A DNA stretch of 64,000 bases. It comes from Ga0077555 sp963741565. Lineage in GTDB: Bacteria > Pseudomonadota > Alphaproteobacteria > Rhizobiales > Hyphomicrobiaceae. How positions within the stretch are numbered: the first letter of the stretch is position 1; the number at the start of each line of letters is the position of its first letter. Positions 7,858-17,248 of this stretch are shown here, piece by piece. The stretch spans positions 1 through 64,000 of the forward strand of contig CAVUIK010000001.1 in assembly GCA_963741565.1 (NCBI GenBank), written 5' to 3'. The translations under genes were made by a program, and so were the position numbers. Below the pieces are notes generated by a model. The model saw only the letters and a list, made by a program, of their open reading frames with translations. It had not been told where the DNA came from and searched no databases.

Positions 7858-8826
7858 ATGTTGACCACGTTCGCGCGCGGCCTCGTCGCCGCCGCAGTCA
7901 TGATCTCCGGAGCGGCCCCCGTCCTTGCGCAAGCAACCGACTGGCCGAACAAGACCGTCCGCCTGATCGTCAATTTTGGACCCGGCGGCACCGCCGACAA
8001 TTCGGCGCGGCCCTACGCGGAGAAGCTGAGCAAGGCGCTCGGCCAGCAGTTCGTCGTTGAGAACCGGGGCGGCGCCTCGGGCGCGCTGGGTGCCGAGGCC
8101 GTCATGAAGTCGGCGCCCGACGGCTATACGTTTCTGGTCACGCCGTCGCTGACGTTCGTCATCCTCCCGCACCTGCGCAAGACGCCGTTCGATCCGATGA
8201 AGGATTTCACGCCGGTCGCCGCCTTCACCGATGGCACGCTGTTGCTGTCGACGCATCCGTCCGTCCCCGCGAAGTCGGTGCAGGAGTTCGTCGCCCACGC
8301 CAAAGCCAATCCCGGCAAGTTGAGCTGGGGCACGGCGGGTGTCGGCTCCTACGGTCACATTATGTCCGAGAGCCTGAAGTCCGCTGCGGGCCTCGACATC
8401 CTGCATGTGCCGTATCGTGGCGGCGGTGAATCGCTCGCCGACTTCCTGGCGGGCGTGCACCAGATTCACGCCGATCCGAACACGCTGCCGCATATCGCAG
8501 CCGGCAAGGCGAACCTGCTCGCCGTGCTCGACCGCCAACGGCATCCCCTTTATCCGAACGTGCCGATGCTCAAAGAAATCTATCCGCAGATGGATTTCGT
8601 GCTCTGGTTCGGCATTCTCGGGCCAGCCGGCACGCCGCCTGCGATCGTCAAGAAGTTCAACGAGGAACTGGCCAAGATCTCGCGCCTGCCTGAGATGAAG
8701 GAGCAGCTGTTGAAGTCGGCGATTTCGCCGAACCCTGGCACCCCCGAGGAACTTGCAGAGGCCATCAAGAAGGACCACGCCACTTTCGGTGAGCTTATCA
8801 AGCGGCTCAATATCAAGGCGGAGTAG
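7858..8826 (+). CDS. Bug-family substrate-binding protein, paralogue of the preceding gene
   Basis: The 322-residue protein is nearly parallel to the 6754 gene throughout: signal peptide 1-24 ending 'PVLA', 'WPNKTVRLIVNFGPGGTADN', 'VENRGGASGALGAEAVMKSA', 'WGTAGVGSYGH' and 'VPYRGGGESLADFLAG'. ATG 7858 is chosen over upstream options because it gives a proper signal peptide and follows AGAAGGA at about 9 bases. Receptor duplications without a membrane partner are common in this family. The duplicated pair probably recognises related ligands, perhaps with different affinity or specificity; that is inference. Confidence 0.9.
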   Translation: MLTTFARGLVAAAVMISGAAPVLAQATDWPNKTVRLIVNFGPGGTADNSARPYAEKLSKALGQQFVVENRGGASGALGAEAVMKSAPDGYTFLVTPSLTFVILPHLRKTPFDPMKDFTPVAAFTDGTLLLSTHPSVPAKSVQEFVAHAKANPGKLSWGTAGVGSYGHIMSESLKSAAGLDILHVPYRGGGESLADFLAGVHQIHADPNTLPHIAAGKANLLAVLDRQRHPLYPNVPMLKEIYPQMDFVLWFGILGPAGTPPAIVKKFNEELAKISRLPEMKEQLLKSAISPNPGTPEELAEAIKKDHATFGELIKRLNIKAE

Positions 8827-9004
8827 CGCGAGCCTGGCGTTACGATTCGGGGAGTAGGGTGGCGGCGCGGCTCCATCTCCCCGTCCGCGCAGGCGTGAAG
8901 ACTGTGTTGCGATCGCGCAGCTTGCGGCGAACGGGTGGCATGCAGCTGTTCGCAGGCTTTCGAACCTGTCGCGCCGAGGCCCTTCCGGATTGCTGGCTGT
9001 TCCT

Positions 9005-9943
9005 TCAGAATTGAATGATCAGACGACCTCGCGTGCCGCCGGCTTCAAGACGGCGATGAGCCTCGGCGGCGCGCTCCGGCAGATAGGTGTCTGCCACCCG
9101 TAGCGTGATGGCGCCAGCTTCCACAAGTTGCCGCAACCTGTCGAGCTTTTCGAACTCGCCGTCGTAGATGCGCACAAAAGTCGTCGTGAATCTGATGTCC
9201 CGCTGCGGCGCGCCCTGGAACCCTCTGACCGAAGTGAATGCGCCGCCGTGACGTACCGCGGCAATGACGCGCTCATTCAGGACGGCGCCGTCGGCGAGAC
9301 CATCGACGCCATCGGGGACATGCTGGCGGATGCGGGAGGCCACATCGGGTCCCCGGCGCACGACGATGTCGGCGCCGAGAGATTTTACCAGCGTCTCGTC
9401 GGCTTCGGATGCGTCGGCGATCACCGTCAGTCCTTCGGACTTGGCGAGTTGCACGACATAGCCACCGTAAGCGCCGGCAGCACCGGTCACGGCGAGCGAC
9501 TGGCCTGGCTTCAGGTCGAGCAGGTCCAGCGACAGGCGCGCGGTCAGTCCGTTCATGGGCAGTGTGCAAGCCTGGACGTGCGTGGTACCGGCCGGCGCCC
9601 GGACCACCGCCCGTGCGTCGAGAACGATCTGCTCGCGATAAGCGCCATGGCTGCCTTTCGGAACGACCATGGCCATGACAGCGTCGCCAACGCGCACGCC
9701 CGTCGACACGCCTGGGCCCACCTCGTCGACAATTCCGGCAGCGTCCATGCCAGGCACATAGGGTGGCGGATCGACCTTCTGCTGCTCGGCGCGCGAGCCG
9801 TTCCGGGCCATCGTGTCGGTTGGGTTGACCGCTGCCGCGTGCACCCGAATGCGCACCTGGCCAGGACCGGCGTGCGATTCCGGAACGTCGACGACCGTCA
9901 GGACCTCCGGGGCCCCGTGAACCATCAATCCAACTGCTCGCAT
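9005..9943 (-). CDS. MDR-superfamily NAD(P)H:quinone-reductase-like oxidoreductase
   Basis: The 312-residue protein belongs to the zinc-independent quinone reductase branch of medium-chain dehydrogenases. The N-terminal GroES-like part has 'VRIRVHAAAVNPTDTMARNG' and 'PYVPGMDAAGIVDEVGPGV'. The nucleotide fold is marked by 'LAVTGAAGAYGGYVVQLAK' (about 145-163). Cys ligands for a structural zinc are missing. The start is ATG at 9943 after AAAGGG; the open frame continues upstream without protein-like sequence. The protein is soluble, and substrate is unknown (quinones or enones are typical). It is divergent from the TAXI/TRAP transport genes. Confidence 0.85.
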   Translation of the reverse strand: MRAVGLMVHGAPEVLTVVDVPESHAGPGQVRIRVHAAAVNPTDTMARNGSRAEQQKVDPPPYVPGMDAAGIVDEVGPGVSTGVRVGDAVMAMVVPKGSHGAYREQIVLDARAVVRAPAGTTHVQACTLPMNGLTARLSLDLLDLKPGQSLAVTGAAGAYGGYVVQLAKSEGLTVIADASEADETLVKSLGADIVVRRGPDVASRIRQHVPDGVDGLADGAVLNERVIAAVRHGGAFTSVRGFQGAPQRDIRFTTTFVRIYDGEFEKLDRLRQLVEAGAITLRVADTYLPERAAEAHRRLEAGGTRGRLIIQF

Positions 9944-10215
9944 GTGTCCGCCCTTTCGTCTCCGGCCCGAGGCTGTCGGGGCCCTCCCGGGAACCGCCTC
10001 CATCGCAGTATTATAGGACAGGCTGAAGACGACGTGGAACCTCTTCAACACCGAAAGCTGGCGTGATGGACGGCCGAATTGGGTCCTGTGCGGCGGCAGC
10101 GGGCAGGCACACCCGCGGCGCGCATCATCCTGGAGCGCAGAAATTATTTGGATTGCCACGATGGTACGGGCCGATAAGCTGATACCTGGGACATCCTGAA
10201 ACCTGGGGGGAAACT

Positions 10216-11217
10216 TTGACGTATCTGAAAATCGGCACAGCCGCTTTGGCACTTGCTGCGACACTCGCAACCGCCGTGGTACACGCGCAGGACGCCAAAT
10301 ATTTCCGCATCGGGACTGGCGGCGCTGGCGGAACATACTTCCCGATCGGTGGTCTCCTGGCCAATGCCATTTCGGCACCACCCGGATCGACGCCCTGCGA
10401 CAAGGGCGGCGCGTGTGGCGTGCCGGGTCTGGTCGCGATCGCGCAAACGACCAACGCGTCGGTTGCCAATGTCACGTCGGTACAGACCGGACAGATCGAA
10501 TCAGGGCTGGCGGCCGCCGACATTGTGTTCCAGGCCGTCAACGGTTTGGCCAAGTTCGAGAAGAAGTACGACAAGGTGCGCGTGATCGCGAACCTGTTCC
10601 CCGAGCATATGCATGTCGTGCTGCCCAAAGGCGGCAAGCTCGGCGGTATCGCTGAACTGAAAGGCAAACGCGTCGGCATCTTCCAGGCGGGCTCCGGTAC
10701 GCAGGTCGTCGTGCTCGAACTGCTGAAGATCTACGGCATCGAAAAGAAAGACATCCAGGCAGCAGAACTCAATCCGCAGCAGAGCGCGGACCGCATGGCC
10801 GATGGCCAACTCGATGCGTTCTTCATTGTCGGCGGCACGCCGTTGTCGGCGCTTGCCCAGCTCGCCTCGCTCAAAGGCATGGAACTCTACGCGCTCTCGG
10901 ATGATGAGCGCGCCAAGTTCCTGAAGGCCGTGCCCTATTACTACGAAGATGTCATCAAGGCCGGCACCTACGATGGCCAAAAGGCCGACATCAAGACGGT
11001 AGCAGTCGGCGCGCAGTGGGTTGTGGGGGCAGACGTGCCTGAGGCGCTGGTCTACGAGGTGACCAAGGCGCTGTGGAACGACAACACGCGCAGGCTGCTC
11101 GACTCGGGCCACATCAAGGCGAAGGATATCCAGTTGAAGTCGGCGCTGCAGGCCGTCAAGACGCCGCTGCATCCAGGTGCTGAGAAATTCTACAAGGAAA
11201 AAGGCATCGCGAAGTAA
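10216..11217 (+). CDS. TAXI-family TRAP transporter solute receptor
   Basis: TTG 10216 follows a GGGGGG ribosome site. The signal peptide is residues 1-24 ('AVVHA'). The mature protein begins 'KYFRIGTGGAGGTYFPIGG', the glycine-rich start typical of TAXI receptors, with 'TNASVANVTSVQTGQIESG' and 'FQAGSGTQVVV' further on. Two Cys at about 63 and 68 ('PCDKGGAC') may form a disulfide. TAXI receptors deliver solutes to a fused TRAP permease, and the gene for one starts about 135 bases downstream. The usual ligands are glutamate or other small organic acids; here it is unknown. Confidence 0.9.
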   Translation: MTYLKIGTAALALAATLATAVVHAQDAKYFRIGTGGAGGTYFPIGGLLANAISAPPGSTPCDKGGACGVPGLVAIAQTTNASVANVTSVQTGQIESGLAAADIVFQAVNGLAKFEKKYDKVRVIANLFPEHMHVVLPKGGKLGGIAELKGKRVGIFQAGSGTQVVVLELLKIYGIEKKDIQAAELNPQQSADRMADGQLDAFFIVGGTPLSALAQLASLKGMELYALSDDERAKFLKAVPYYYEDVIKAGTYDGQKADIKTVAVGAQWVVGADVPEALVYEVTKALWNDNTRRLLDSGHIKAKDIQLKSALQAVKTPLHPGAEKFYKEKGIAK

Positions 11218-11250
11218 GCTTTCGCGTTTCGCCAAAACCAATTTCTGCGA

Positions 11251-11271
11251 CCGGCAATACCGAATTGCCGG
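11251..11271 (+). other. Intercistronic hairpin, TAXI receptor to TRAP permease
   Basis: CCGGCAAT, loop ACCGA, then ATTGCCGG form a perfect 8-bp stem with no T-run. It lies between receptor and permease. Such hairpins often protect the receptor message 3' end so that receptor is made in excess over permease. Confidence 0.5.
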
Positions 11272-11352
11272 CCGCCTGATCACCATCACCAACATTTGAG
11301 TGCTGGCGCACGCGTGCTTGCACGCGTCATTCCACCCCGGCCGGACCAGATC

Positions 11353-13491
11353 ATGACAGTGCCAACGCCTTCAGCAACTCCAGCTGATGCCCACTCCGTG
11401 GTCGATCCCGAGCGGCTTAGAGCGCTCGAGGCGCAATACGACTCGGAGCGCCAGACGCGCCAGGTAACGACGGGAACGCGGTGGTTCACCTATGTCTTTC
11501 TCGTCGCCTTCGGCATCTACCATTACATTACCGCCGGCTTCGGGTTGCCAATCGATCACTGGCACATGGGCATCCACCTCGGCGGCGTGTTGTTCCTGGT
11601 GTTCCTGCTCTACCCGATGCGCAAGATTGATATCGGCGCCAAGACCGACGTCGAGGCTGGGCGCTTCCGCCTCGGCGGAATCCACATTTCCGACTGGATG
11701 CTCGGGATCACCGGTGCGCTTGCCGCGCTCTACATCGGCATCACCTGGGAAGGCGTCGACGTCAATCTCTTCGGCTATCGGCTGAAGCTCTCCGAGCAAT
11801 CGATGCGGCAGGGCAATCCGGCCGGGCTCGACGTGATCATGGGGACCATCATGATCGCCCTCGTGCTGGAGGCGACGCGGCGCACCATCGGTTGGACGAT
11901 GCCGATCATTATTCTGTTCTTCATCGCCTACGCGCTGTGGGGGCCGTCAATGCCCTTCACCCTCCTGAAGCACCCGGGCGTGACGTGGAACCAATTCATC
12001 AACAACATCTACTTTCCCGCCGAAGGGATTTTTGGCGTGACGTTGTGGGTGGTCGCGACGGTGGTGTTCCATTTCGTGCTGTTTGGGACGGTCGCCCATC
12101 GTATGGGGCTCGGACAGCTGTTCGTCGACCTCTCGACGATCCTGGCCGGTCGCTTCACGGGGGGGCCGGCCAAGGTGTGCGTTGCGTCCTCTGCGATGTT
12201 CGGCATGATTTCTGGGTCATCGGTCGCCAACGCTGTGTCAACCGGGACGTTGACGATCCCGAACATGAAGCGGCTCGGCTATCCCGCACATTTCGCCGGT
12301 GGCGTCGAGGCGGCAGCCAGTGCCGGTGGCCAGGTGACGCCGCCGATCATGGGCGCGGCTGCCTTCATCATGGCCGAGTTTCTCGGCATGAAGTATTCCG
12401 AGATCGCGCTGGCAGCGACTGTTCCGGCGGCTATGCACTACATCGGCGTGATCGCCATGGTCCATTTCGAGGCTAAGCGCCTGGGCCTCAGAACCTTCAC
12501 GAAGGAAGAAATCCCGAATTTGATGGATGTCCTCAAGCGTGGCTGGCTGACGGTCGTGCCGCTCATCGTGCTGCTGTACGTGCTGTTCTCGGGTTACACA
12601 CCCTATATGGCAGCGTTCTGGGGCATTACCGCCTGCATCGTCATCGGCCTCATCAACCCCTATAACCGGATGAGCGTGCGGCAACTGGCGGACGCGTTCT
12701 ATGAGGGTGGACGCAATGCGCTGGCGGTCGGCGCCATCAGCGCGGCGGTCGGTATCGTCGTCGGCGTGATCACGCTGTCCGGGCTCGCGTTCACCTTGGG
12801 TTTCAAAGTCACAAGTGGTGCGCTGCAACTGGCGCAGAGCGTGCACGGCGCCTTCGCGTGGCTACCGTTCGAGCTGTTTACGGTGAAGGATGCGGCGCTG
12901 TTCCTGTCGATGGTTCTGATCGCGCTCGCCTGCATTCTGCTCGGTTCGGGCGTGCCGACGACTGCGCTCTACATCATGCTCGCGACCGTCGCGCAGCCAG
13001 CGTTCAAGGAGCTCGGCGTGCCGCCGCTCGCCGCCCACATGTTCGTCTTCTACTACGGCATCATTGCCGAGATCACGCCACCCGTGTGCTCGACCGCGTT
13101 CGCGGCCGCTGCGATCGCAGGTGCCAACCCCTGGACGACCGGCAACACCGCGTTCAAACTGTCGAACGCGAAGATCATGGTGCCGTTCGTGTTCTGCTAC
13201 TCGCCGGCCATGCTGATCGTGCTGCCGGAATACTTCACCTGGGCCGCGTTCCTGCAGACGACGCTGACCTGTGCCGTCGGAACAACCATTCTTGGTGCCG
13301 CGCTGATCGGATACGGTCTCGCTCCGATGCCCATGTTCTACCGGATCCTGTTGGGGCTTGCTGGCGTCACCATGATTGCGCCCGGCAACCTCACCGACCT
13401 GGTCGCGCTCGCTCTCCTGATACCGCCGGCGATCCAGCAGATCATTGCGTCCCGCGCTTTGGCCGCGGCAAAGCCAGTCGGCCCGCCGTAA
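11353..13491 (+). CDS. TRAP transporter permease, fused small and large subunits (DctQM type)
   Basis: A protein of about 712 residues with roughly 16-18 hydrophobic segments. After a cytoplasmic N-terminus, about four helices correspond to the small (Q) subunit. The large (M) subunit follows, with 'SSVANAVSTGTLTIPNMKRL' and 'GVEAAASAGGQVTPPIMGAA', signature loops of TAXI-associated TRAP permeases, and 'LGSGVPTTALYIMLA' plus 'EITPPVCSTAFAAAAIAG' in the repeated half. It imports the solute captured by the upstream receptor using a Na+ or H+ gradient. ATG 11353 is preferred; TTG 11296 is possible, and neither has a strong ribosome site. Confidence 0.92.
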   Translation: MTVPTPSATPADAHSVVDPERLRALEAQYDSERQTRQVTTGTRWFTYVFLVAFGIYHYITAGFGLPIDHWHMGIHLGGVLFLVFLLYPMRKIDIGAKTDVEAGRFRLGGIHISDWMLGITGALAALYIGITWEGVDVNLFGYRLKLSEQSMRQGNPAGLDVIMGTIMIALVLEATRRTIGWTMPIIILFFIAYALWGPSMPFTLLKHPGVTWNQFINNIYFPAEGIFGVTLWVVATVVFHFVLFGTVAHRMGLGQLFVDLSTILAGRFTGGPAKVCVASSAMFGMISGSSVANAVSTGTLTIPNMKRLGYPAHFAGGVEAAASAGGQVTPPIMGAAAFIMAEFLGMKYSEIALAATVPAAMHYIGVIAMVHFEAKRLGLRTFTKEEIPNLMDVLKRGWLTVVPLIVLLYVLFSGYTPYMAAFWGITACIVIGLINPYNRMSVRQLADAFYEGGRNALAVGAISAAVGIVVGVITLSGLAFTLGFKVTSGALQLAQSVHGAFAWLPFELFTVKDAALFLSMVLIALACILLGSGVPTTALYIMLATVAQPAFKELGVPPLAAHMFVFYYGIIAEITPPVCSTAFAAAAIAGANPWTTGNTAFKLSNAKIMVPFVFCYSPAMLIVLPEYFTWAAFLQTTLTCAVGTTILGAALIGYGLAPMPMFYRILLGLAGVTMIAPGNLTDLVALALLIPPAIQQIIASRALAAAKPVGPP

Positions 13492-13637
13492 TTTACGGCA
13501 AAGCGGCATCTATCGCGGTCATCGGGTCCAGGCGACGCGGGCTATAGCACGGCCGTTGCGCCGATGTTAGGTTGCCGCATAGCGACCCATGTCTGTTGCG
13601 CGGAACCCGCGTGCTCATCGCCCTGTGAGGACACACC

Positions 13638-14723
13638 ATGGAACTCGGTTACTTCACGATGCCGTCACACCCGCCCGAGAGGTCTCTGAAGGACGGGCAC
13701 GAGTGGGACTTGCAGGTGATCCGCTGGCTCGATGAACTCGGCTACAAGGAATGCTGGATTGGCGAGCACCATACGGCGCCTTGGGAGCCGCATCCCGCGC
13801 CCGATCTTCTGATCGCGCAGGCCTTGTTGCAGACGAAACGCATCCGGCTCGGACCAGGTGGTTTCCTGCTTCCCTATCATCACCCCGCCGAACTCGCGAA
13901 CCGGATCGCAATGCTGGACCATATTTCCGGCGGGCGTCTCAACTTCGGTATTGCGGCCTCGGGCCTGCCCAGTGATTGGGAGATGTTCAACGTCGACGGT
14001 GCGAATGGCGTCAATCGCCTGATGACGCGCGAGGCCCTCGATATCATCCTGAAGCTCTGGTCGACCGATGATCCCTTCGTGCACGCTGGCAAGTTCTGGA
14101 CGGTGAAGAACCCGGAGCTGATGTACGGTTTCCTCAAGCCGCACATCAAACCGCTGCAAAAACCTCATCCGCCGATCGGCGTCGCAGGCCTCTCGAAAGG
14201 CTCGGACACGCTGAAGCTCGCCGGCGAGCGCGGCTACATTCCAATGAGCCTCAATCTCAACCCGGCCTATGTCGGCAGCCACTGGGAGTCGGTCGAGGCC
14301 GGCGCGCGGAAATCGGGCCGCTCGCCCAAGCGGTCCGAATGGCGCATGGTCCGCGAGGTTTTCGTCGCCGAGACCGACGCCGAGGCGATGCGCCTTTCGG
14401 TTGGCAGCGACATGGGTCGCATGATGCGCGAATACTTCCTGCCGCTGCTGAAGCAGTTCGACTTCCTCCAATACCTGAAGCACGACCAGAACGTGCCCGA
14501 TGGCGACGTGACGCCGGAGTATTGCGCGAAGCACAACTGGATCGTTGGATCGCCGGCAACGGTCGCCGAAAAGATCGCGCGGATTCACGACGAGGTCGGC
14601 GGGTTCGGGCATCTGCTGGTGTTTGGCTTCGACTACGTCGAGCGCGCCGATGCCTGGCGGCGCTCGCTCGAGCTGCTGGCGAACGAGGTGCTCCCGAAGA
14701 TCAGGCATCTCTCGCCTGCGTAA
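13638..14723 (+). CDS. LLM-class (luciferase-like) flavin-dependent monooxygenase
   Basis: The 361-residue TIM-barrel protein of the bacterial luciferase family starts 'MELGYFTMPSHPPER', with 'WIGEHHTAPWEPHPAPDLLI' (the conserved His-containing strand), 'IRLGPGGFLLPYHHPAELAN', 'DHISGGRLNFGIAASGLPSD' and a C-terminal 'VGSPATVAEKIARI'. Members use FMNH2 (or F420) to oxidise hydrophobic substrates such as terpenes, nitrilotriacetate or sulfonates. ATG 13638 follows GTGAGGA. No reductase gene is adjacent, so the flavin source and substrate are unknown. Confidence 0.88.
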   Translation: MELGYFTMPSHPPERSLKDGHEWDLQVIRWLDELGYKECWIGEHHTAPWEPHPAPDLLIAQALLQTKRIRLGPGGFLLPYHHPAELANRIAMLDHISGGRLNFGIAASGLPSDWEMFNVDGANGVNRLMTREALDIILKLWSTDDPFVHAGKFWTVKNPELMYGFLKPHIKPLQKPHPPIGVAGLSKGSDTLKLAGERGYIPMSLNLNPAYVGSHWESVEAGARKSGRSPKRSEWRMVREVFVAETDAEAMRLSVGSDMGRMMREYFLPLLKQFDFLQYLKHDQNVPDGDVTPEYCAKHNWIVGSPATVAEKIARIHDEVGGFGHLLVFGFDYVERADAWRRSLELLANEVLPKIRHLSPA

Positions 14724-14821
14724 TCCGCGGGGAACCTGTCCGCTACGCCACCGCAGACCTTTGCGCGCGGCTCCAAATCGGCATAGTTGACCGCCAGAGC
14801 CAGCAGCATCGGGGGTGGGCA

Positions 14822-15805
14822 ATGCAGATCGGCATGGTGGGCCTCGGGCGCATGGGCGCCAACATCGTCCGCCGCCTGATGCGGGGAGGGCATGACGCCG
14901 TCGTTTGGGACCGCGATCCCGCGCCGGGCCGCATGCTTGCAGCCGAAGGGGCGGCGGTGGTGACCGACCTCAAGGGCCTCGTCGGCGCCCTGGCGACGCC
15001 GCGTACGGTCTGGATCATGCTGCCGGCGGGGGCTGCCACCGAAACCGCGATCCGGGATCTCGCGGCCTTGCTGGCGCCCGGCGACACCATCATCGACGGC
15101 GGCAACACCAACTGGAAGGACGACATCCGCCGCGCGGCCGAACTGGGTCCAAAGGGTCTGCACTATCTCGACGTCGGCACGTCCGGCGGCGTGTGGGGGC
15201 TGGAGCGCGGCTATTGCCTGATGATCGGCGGACCGAAGTCCGTGGTCGATCGCCTGGACCCGGTCTGGCGGACGCTCGCGCCGGGAACCGGCGACATTCC
15301 AAAAACGGCAGACCGCGACCATCTCGATCCCCGCGCCGTCGATGGCTACATCCACGCCGGGCCAAACGGGGCCGGCCATTTCGTCAAGATGATCCACAAC
15401 GGCATCGAGTACGGCATGATGCAGGCGATGGCAGAAGGCTTCGACATTCTGAAACATGCGAACTCATCGCGCCTGGCGCCCGAGCACCGCCTCGATCTCA
15501 ACGTCGCCGATATCGCGGAGGTCTGGCGGCGGGGCAGCGTGATCACATCGTGGCTGCTCGACCTGACCGCGGCGGCGCTCGCCAAGGATGCGGCGCTCGC
15601 TGACTTCTCCGGCCACGTCGAGGATTCAGGCGAAGGCCGCTGGACCGTCGAGGCGGCGATTGCCGAAGCGGTTCCGGCCGAGGTGTTGACGAGCTCCCTC
15701 TACACGCGCTTTCGCTCCCGCCAGGATCACACCTTCGCCGAGAAGGTTCTGTCGGCCATGCGCAAAGGTTTCGGTGGCCATGTCGAGCCGGAGAAGAAGC
15801 CGTGA
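14822..15805 (+). CDS. gnd: 6-phosphogluconate dehydrogenase, decarboxylating, short form
   Basis: The 327-residue protein has the Rossmann motif 'GLGRMG' at 8-13, 'IDGGNTNWKDD', the family motif 'VGTSGGVWGLERGYCLMIGG' and the catalytic region 'GPNGAGHFVKMIHNGIEYGM' (Lys and Asn of the active site). The length fits the short GntZ/YqeC-type enzymes, many of which prefer NAD+. It oxidises 6-phosphogluconate to ribulose 5-phosphate and CO2. It overlaps gluconokinase by GTGA, so the pair takes gluconate directly into the pentose phosphate pathway. Confidence 0.93.
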   Translation: MQIGMVGLGRMGANIVRRLMRGGHDAVVWDRDPAPGRMLAAEGAAVVTDLKGLVGALATPRTVWIMLPAGAATETAIRDLAALLAPGDTIIDGGNTNWKDDIRRAAELGPKGLHYLDVGTSGGVWGLERGYCLMIGGPKSVVDRLDPVWRTLAPGTGDIPKTADRDHLDPRAVDGYIHAGPNGAGHFVKMIHNGIEYGMMQAMAEGFDILKHANSSRLAPEHRLDLNVADIAEVWRRGSVITSWLLDLTAAALAKDAALADFSGHVEDSGEGRWTVEAAIAEAVPAEVLTSSLYTRFRSRQDHTFAEKVLSAMRKGFGGHVEPEKKP

Positions 15806-16374
15806 CGCAGGGCGCGCACCGGCGGCGGCGCGGGCGCTCGCAGGCGCCGCCTCGTGTGATCGTGCTGATGGGCGTTGCGGGCGCCGGCAAAAGCACGATC
15901 GGCCGGCGGCTCGCGGTAGCGCTCGATTGGCCGTTCCGTGACGCCGATACGTTCCATCCGCCAGAGAATGTCGCCAAGATGAGCCGCGGCGAGGCGCTCG
16001 ATGACGACGACCGGGCGCCGTGGCTGGCGGCGATTGCCGCTTGGGTCGACGCGCATCGCGCTGCAGGCACGACGGCTATCGTCTCGTGCTCGGCGCTGCG
16101 GCGTCGCTATCGACACGCGCTCATCGGCGATCGGGGGGACGTGGCTCTGGTGTATCTCAAAGGCAGCATCGCCGTGATCGGGGAACGCATGAGCCGGCGC
16201 AAAGGCCACTTCATGCCGGCAAGTTTGCTCACTAGCCAGTTCGCGACTCTGGAGGAGCCCGCCTACGACGAGCGCCCCGTCGTGGTGTCGGTGACGCTGC
16301 CGCCCAAGCGCGTCGTCGAACGGATCATCGCAACGCTGGACCTGACGCCGGTGCGGCGCGTCGTGCCGCTGTAA
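15802..16374 (+). CDS. gntK: Gluconokinase
   Basis: The 190-residue P-loop kinase has 'LMGVAGAGKSTIGRRLA' (Walker A), 'FRDADTFHPPENVAKMSRGE', a signature of gluconokinases, 'SCSALRRRYR' and the lid 'RKGHFMPASLLTSQFATLEE'. It phosphorylates D-gluconate to 6-phosphogluconate, the substrate of the upstream dehydrogenase. GTG 15802 overlaps the gnd stop, indicating translational coupling. An extra basic stretch ('GAHRRRRGRSQ') precedes the domain. The gene converges with the desaturase-like gene only 11 bases away. Confidence 0.94.
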   Translation: MTQGAHRRRRGRSQAPPRVIVLMGVAGAGKSTIGRRLAVALDWPFRDADTFHPPENVAKMSRGEALDDDDRAPWLAAIAAWVDAHRAAGTTAIVSCSALRRRYRHALIGDRGDVALVYLKGSIAVIGERMSRRKGHFMPASLLTSQFATLEEPAYDERPVVVSVTLPPKRVVERIIATLDLTPVRRVVPL

Positions 16375-16385
16375 TCGCCGGGCAC

Positions 16386-17102
16386 TCAGCGATGCACGTC
16401 ACGTGTTGCAAGCATTGCGCCGAGCTGCTCTTCCTTGTCTGGGTCGAAGCCGCAGCGGCCCTCCCAGGTGCGCGGGTTCGCGTAGGTGCCGAACAGCATG
16501 TCCCACCAGACAATATCGCCGTAGTTGTTCTTGTGACGCTCGTGCTCATGATGGATGCGGTGCATTTCAGGCCGCTGGAACACATAGCCGACCCACTGCG
16601 GTGTGCGCACGTTCATGTGGTAGAAGAATTCGCCGAGCGCGGTGAAGGCCGTATAGATGGCGCCAGCCTGCAGTGAGAGCCCAAGCAACGTGTACACGAT
16701 CAGGCTGCCGAGGATCGAGTTGACGATCATCTCGATCGGATGCTTGTAGAACGAGGTGATCGTTTCGAGCCGCTGCGGGCTGTGATGGATCTGGTGGAAG
16801 ATGCGCCAGAGAACGTCCGACTCATGCCGCCATCGGTGCCACCAGTAGAAAACGAAAGTCGCGACAAAATAGGCGACAAAGCCCGCGAGCAACGGTGGGA
16901 GATGGACTTCCAGGTTGAACACCGAGGCCGACTGGAGCCAGCGTTCCCAGGTCACGCCCGCCAGCAAGACGATGGCGATCTGGATGGCGTTGATGGCGAG
17001 CACACGATAGGGCCAAGACCTGACGGGCGGCAGCGGCCAGCCGGGATGCAGGCGCTCGAAAACGACACAGGCGCAGAACACCACAATCAGCAACGGCAAC
17101 AT
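16386..17102 (-). CDS. Sterol desaturase / fatty acid hydroxylase superfamily protein
   Basis: An integral membrane di-iron oxygenase. Histidine clusters 'WWHRWRHESD', 'FHQIHHSPQ' and 'MHRIHHEHERHKNN' match the HxxxH/HxxHH pattern that binds the metal pair. Four or five hydrophobic segments are present. ATG at 17102 is preferred because CTGGAG precedes it; an upstream TTG at 17180 would add 26 residues. The family hydroxylates or desaturates lipids such as sterols, carotenoids or fatty acids. The substrate is unknown, and no lipid genes are adjacent. Confidence 0.88.
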   Translation of the reverse strand: MLPLLIVVFCACVVFERLHPGWPLPPVRSWPYRVLAINAIQIAIVLLAGVTWERWLQSASVFNLEVHLPPLLAGFVAYFVATFVFYWWHRWRHESDVLWRIFHQIHHSPQRLETITSFYKHPIEMIVNSILGSLIVYTLLGLSLQAGAIYTAFTALGEFFYHMNVRTPQWVGYVFQRPEMHRIHHEHERHKNNYGDIVWWDMLFGTYANPRTWEGRCGFDPDKEEQLGAMLATRDVHR

Positions 17103-17248
17103 GCTCAGGCTCCAGGAGATTGGATCGCGGCAGTCCTGAACAAGGATCACACACAAATATGGCAAATGAATGTCGTTCAATATCGCCGAGATGCCTGCAA
17201 CGAACGCCTCGGCTAAGCTCGCGTGGTAGGTATTGAGGAGATCACCCT

